In this document: piece after piece, positions 6,560 through 9,043 of the stretch
Numbering within the stretch: the first letter of the stretch is position 1
Layout of the letters: each line of letters opens with the position of its first letter
DNA from: Verrucomicrobiota bacterium
GTDB taxonomy: Bacteria; Verrucomicrobiota; Verrucomicrobiia; Opitutales; UBA2995
DNA: 9,043 nucleotides
Direction: 5' to 3'
NCBI GenBank assembly: GCA_027297085.1
Contig: JAPUIL010000771.1
Location: forward strand, 1 to 9,043
Translations under genes and position numbers: made by a program
The notes under the pieces: generated by a model
Told to the model about the DNA's origin: nothing
Databases searched by the model: none
The model's input: only the letters and a program-made list of their open reading frames with translations

Positions 6560-7633
6560 ATGACTAATCGTACGCGTTCGGTAGGGTCGACTTGTACACG
6601 GCTGTTTGCCGGATTATTAATCTGTTGCTCAGTAACTTCGCTGTTTGCTGGCAAGGTGGAAACTAAGGACGGTTCCATAATCAATGGAAAGATCCTTTCT
6701 ATTGAAGATGGAGTTATCCATGTAGAAACTTCTTACGCGGGGGTTATATCGATTAAACAGGAGGAAGTTTCTACTTTCTCATCAGAGAACACGATCAATG
6801 TGTCCACTCAAAGTGGTAACACCTTTTTGGGTACCGTGGAGGGAGAAGGCGAAGCCATAAAGATCTTCGCCGATGGGGGAACTTTTGAAACGGCTGTTAG
6901 CAATGTATCCGCTGTTTGGCAACCAGGTGAGGACAGTCCTAAGGAAAAAGCATTAAAAGCTGAGCTGGCCGCCAAGGAACGCAAGTGGGCTTACAATGCC
7001 AGTGTGGATATTAGTGGAAAGTCTGGAAACTCCGACCGTTTTTCATCTGCCATTGCATTTAGTGCGATTCTTGAAAGCAGTGAAGATAAACTGCAGTTTT
7101 ACGGATCAATGGATTTGGCTGAGGACGACGGTAATACAACGGCCGATGAATTGAAATTTGGCGTCGATTATTCCTCCTTTTTCTCCGATACGTTATCCTG
7201 GTATGTGCGCACTGAATTTGAGCAGGACGAAATTGAACTTCTCGACCTGAGATCGACGGCCGCCTTTGGTCTTGGTAAACATCTTATTCGCAAGGATGAC
7301 CAGAAACTAGAGCTTCGCGGTGGTTTCGCTTACCGATTTGAAAATTTCCAGGATGGCTCAGAAGTTGAATCACCGGGTATTGATTTCGCAATCATCCATT
7401 TCAAAAATTTAGGCTGGGGAGGATTGAATAATCTGTTGACCTACAATCCGTCGTTTGAAGATTTTGGAAATTTCCGGGTGTACCATGAATCATCTCTTGA
7501 ATTGCCGATTGGCACTGGAGAATTCTGGAAGTTGCGAGTAGGTATCAGCAACGATTACAATTCGGAGCCAGTGGCTGGTCTCAAGGAAATGGATACCACT
7601 TACTTTACGCGCATGCTTCTCAACTGGCGTTAG
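6560..7633 (+). CDS. DUF481 (YdiY-like) outer-membrane beta-barrel protein, secreted
   Basis: The 357-aa protein begins with a signal peptide: basic residues (RTR, R14), then the hydrophobic core LFAGLLICCSVTSLFA, with likely cleavage near Ala30. Residues 31-120 hold two short beta-type repeats of similar pattern (KDGSIINGKI at 36-45 and SGNTFLGTVEG at 85-95), resembling the small N-terminal domain often seen before DUF481. After a charged linker (about 125-142), residues 143-357 show alternating aromatic/polar strands such as WAYNASVDISGKSGNSDR, LQFYGSMDL and WYVRTEFEQDE. They end at FTRMLLNWR, as expected for an outer-membrane barrel of the DUF481 family (YdiY is described as salt-induced in some bacteria). 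The precise function is unknown. Only one in-frame start (ATG 6560) gives a proper signal peptide at this position; no clear ribosome-binding site precedes it. The gene is divergent from the mscS locus. Confidence 0.82.
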   Translation: MTNRTRSVGSTCTRLFAGLLICCSVTSLFAGKVETKDGSIINGKILSIEDGVIHVETSYAGVISIKQEEVSTFSSENTINVSTQSGNTFLGTVEGEGEAIKIFADGGTFETAVSNVSAVWQPGEDSPKEKALKAELAAKERKWAYNASVDISGKSGNSDRFSSAIAFSAILESSEDKLQFYGSMDLAEDDGNTTADELKFGVDYSSFFSDTLSWYVRTEFEQDEIELLDLRSTAAFGLGKHLIRKDDQKLELRGGFAYRFENFQDGSEVESPGIDFAIIHFKNLGWGGLNNLLTYNPSFEDFGNFRVYHESSLELPIGTGEFWKLRVGISNDYNSEPVAGLKEMDTTYFTRMLLNWR

Positions 7634-7685
7634 GTTGCTTAGGCCAAACGCTTCGATGGTGTAAGGCTAACTTCGATACACGGGT

Positions 7686-7736
7686 CGCGATTAAAATTGC
7701 TCCTACAGTTGGCGAGTCCATGTCAAAGTGTAGGAG
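7686..7736. repeat. REP-like palindrome flanking the IS110-family element
   Basis: A perfect 8-bp inverted repeat, CTCCTACA (7700-7707) with TGTAGGAG (7729-7736), encloses a loop. The loop can itself pair: TTGGC (7709-7713) with GTCAA (7722-7726), counting one G-T pair. Just upstream, GCGATT/AATTGC (about 7687-7700) forms a second small hairpin with one wobble. This two-hairpin, GTAGGAGC-type architecture resembles bacterial REP sequences. It has no T-run and is not a typical terminator, though it could stabilise the 3' end of the DUF481 mRNA. Confidence 0.55.
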
Positions 7737-9043
7737 ACAGGCAATAAGGATTGATCAAGTAAAAGTTTCATAATTGCGATGGAATAGGTGTGAATGTCTT
7801 CTGATTGACCAGTACGGAGACGAGTCTACCGAGCTGTTTGCGCATGAGGTCGACGGTGGCTTGTTTGTGGTTTTTGCCTCTGGCTTTGAGTGACACATAA
7901 CACTGTCTGAGTTGGGGGTCGTGAGTCATGCCGCAGAAGGCAGCCTGGAAGAGGGCAGTCCGGGCGATCTCGATCCCTCTTTTTGAGATCTTGGTGGTGC
8001 CTTTCCACTTGCCGGACTCCTTGACCCGGGGGTCGGTGCCGAAGAGGGCCTGAAGCTTGCGTGTTATCTGTTTGTTGCTGCCGTGTTGCAGGCGTTCGGG
8101 CGGGATGAAGGCCAGGATGGCGGGGGTGGTCTTGGCTCCGAAGCCGGGGATGCTGCGGGCCAGCCGTACCGTCTCGGTCCCGGCGCAGGAGATGAGTAGT
8201 TGGTCGATTTTGCGATCCATTTGTTTGAGCTGTTCTTGCAGATGCTCGATGGTGTCCAGAAGCGTGCCCAAGAGTCCTTCTTCGCAGGTGGCTCCGATGG
8301 CTTGGATGGCAAAGCTCTGGGCGGCGGCCTGTTTCAGCGCCGCAGCTTTATTGCCGACGTAACGGCTCAGTTCGGCGACTTCGAGGGCGGCGATGCGGGC
8401 CGGTGAGGGATGATCGCGCAGGAGTCGGCGTACCCTGACTTGATTGATGCTCAGACGCAGTTCATCGAGTTCAGGGAACAGGGTGTGCACGGTAGTGGCG
8501 GTGTGTTTAATGATGTTGGTCAGGGACTTACGCAGAATCTTGCTTGAGCTGACGTAGCGTTGCAGTTCGAAGCGCTCGACCGGACAATGGAAGGCAAAGC
8601 GTTTCAATAGCTCTTCGCGATCCCTGAGTCCGAGTTCGGCCAGAGACTCGGCGTCGAGCTTATCCTTCTTGTTGTCGCGGATGGAATTACTGATGCTGCG
8701 ATTGCGGCCATACAGGGGGTTGATGGCCACGACCTGGCAACCGGCTTTTTCGAAGGCTTCGCAGAAATCCAGGTGCAACATGCCGGTGGCTTCGGCCACG
8801 ACCAGGACGGTGGCGGGATCATCGGCGTGCAACTTTTCGAGCAGTTGTTGCACGGCTGCTTTCGCGGCTTTGAGTGGACCCCGGGCGACCCGGTGAGCGG
8901 CGCTGTCAAGAATGTGATAACGCGCGCTTGATTTGTGGATGTCCAGTCCTATGCTATGAGTGATATTCATTTTTTAACGATGGGTTAAGGTTACGATAAA
9001 TTGCGTTGCCTGCGCTTATGGCCAAGTGAAGAAATCCCGGCTT
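7737..9043 (-). mobile_element. IS110-family insertion sequence (partial; right end outside window)
   Basis: The transposase gene and its flanks mark an IS110-family element. The family has no classical terminal inverted repeats and makes no consistent target duplication, so the ends cannot be fixed by eye. The end downstream of the transposase lies somewhere between the DUF481 stop (7633) and the transposase stop (7768). I placed it after the REP-like palindrome as the most likely insertion target. Only 73 nt remain upstream of the transposase start, so the other end is probably beyond 9043. The element is visibly more GC-rich than the mscS and DUF481 genes, which fits acquisition from elsewhere. 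Confidence 0.6.
7768..8970 (-). CDS. IS110-family transposase (DEDD recombinase)
   Basis: This 400-aa protein is an IS110-type transposase, which recombines the element into target DNA with a RuvC-like DEDD domain and a C-terminal serine domain, guided in characterised members by a bridge RNA. The N-terminal domain has GLDIHK (Asp10), VVAEATG (Glu60) and NKKDKLDA (Asp103 and Asp106), completing the DEDD set. A helical, partly coiled-coil region follows (about 235-262). Then comes the Transposase_20 domain with IPGFGAKTTPAIL (274-286) and LFGTDPRVKESG (309-320), where Ser319 is the candidate nucleophile, and KISKRG (327-332). All key residues are present and the frame is uninterrupted, so the enzyme looks intact. 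Start ATG at 8970 begins MNITHSIGLDIHK, the normal position for this family. The gene points toward the DUF481 gene. Whether it belongs to the IS110 or the IS1111 subgroup cannot be decided here. Confidence 0.95.
   Translation of the reverse strand: MNITHSIGLDIHKSSARYHILDSAAHRVARGPLKAAKAAVQQLLEKLHADDPATVLVVAEATGMLHLDFCEAFEKAGCQVVAINPLYGRNRSISNSIRDNKKDKLDAESLAELGLRDREELLKRFAFHCPVERFELQRYVSSSKILRKSLTNIIKHTATTVHTLFPELDELRLSINQVRVRRLLRDHPSPARIAALEVAELSRYVGNKAAALKQAAAQSFAIQAIGATCEEGLLGTLLDTIEHLQEQLKQMDRKIDQLLISCAGTETVRLARSIPGFGAKTTPAILAFIPPERLQHGSNKQITRKLQALFGTDPRVKESGKWKGTTKISKRGIEIARTALFQAAFCGMTHDPQLRQCYVSLKARGKNHKQATVDLMRKQLGRLVSVLVNQKTFTPIPSQL

Noticed and set aside
7700..7736. CTCCTACA/TGTAGGAG hairpin as intrinsic terminator of the DUF481 gene
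   Set aside because: No T-run follows the stem on either strand, and the 21-nt loop with a nested stem fits a REP-like element better.
8057..8406. Plus-strand frames opposite the IS110 transposase
   Set aside because: They are shadows of a GC-rich gene; the peptides have no recognisable domains.
1..9043. CRISPR arrays, tRNA or rRNA genes, defence or toxin-antitoxin modules
   Set aside because: No spaced direct repeats, cloverleaf-like segments, rRNA-like sequence or recognisable defence proteins were seen; the only tandem repeats are the contiguous heptamers.

Overview
The window looks like a chromosomal segment of a Gram-negative bacterium. Five protein-coding loci fill most of it. The organism cannot be named from the sequence alone. 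Several features fit a Verrucomicrobiota (Opitutae-like) genome: moderate GC, almost no recognisable Shine-Dalgarno sequences, a DUF481-type outer-membrane protein, and intergenic DNA rich in short dispersed repeats, including a CGAGGGN heptanucleotide. That assignment is an inference from general impression, not from any search.

Layout. 72-4160 (+) is a full-length HrpA-type DEAH-box RNA helicase (1362 aa with its DUF3418-type C-terminal region). 4298-5332 (+) is a DusB-type tRNA-dihydrouridine synthase. A convergent gap (5333-5504) follows, with palindromic repeat-like DNA and a clean bidirectional terminator. 5505-6346 (-) encodes an MscS-type mechanosensitive channel, split into two pieces by a one-base frameshift in a run of four Ts (coding strand). 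A 213-bp divergent intergenic region (6347-6559) separates it from 6560-7633 (+), a secreted DUF481 (YdiY-like) beta-barrel protein. After a REP-like palindrome (about 7686-7736) comes an IS110-family transposase, 7768-8970 (-). The element carrying it probably runs past the right end of the window.

The genes do not form an obvious pathway. hrpA and dusB share orientation and both concern RNA, but a 137-bp gap with its own inverted repeat lies between them. The mscS and DUF481 genes are divergent and both belong to the envelope.

The most unusual signal is a family of 7-nt tandem repeats (consensus CGAGGGN on the coding strand) found inside genes. Two arrays sit within hrpA, adding Arg/Gly/Glu-rich loops, and a third supplies the last codons of dusB. 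Because 7 is coprime to 3, three units encode one cyclic 7-residue peptide (R-G-A/T-R-G/D-E-G) in any frame of that strand, with no stop codon on either strand for the main unit sequences. This may explain how such a repeat survives inside essential-type genes. A second point of interest is the IS110 element next to a REP-like palindrome, since characterised IS110-family elements are known to target REP sequences through a bridge RNA.
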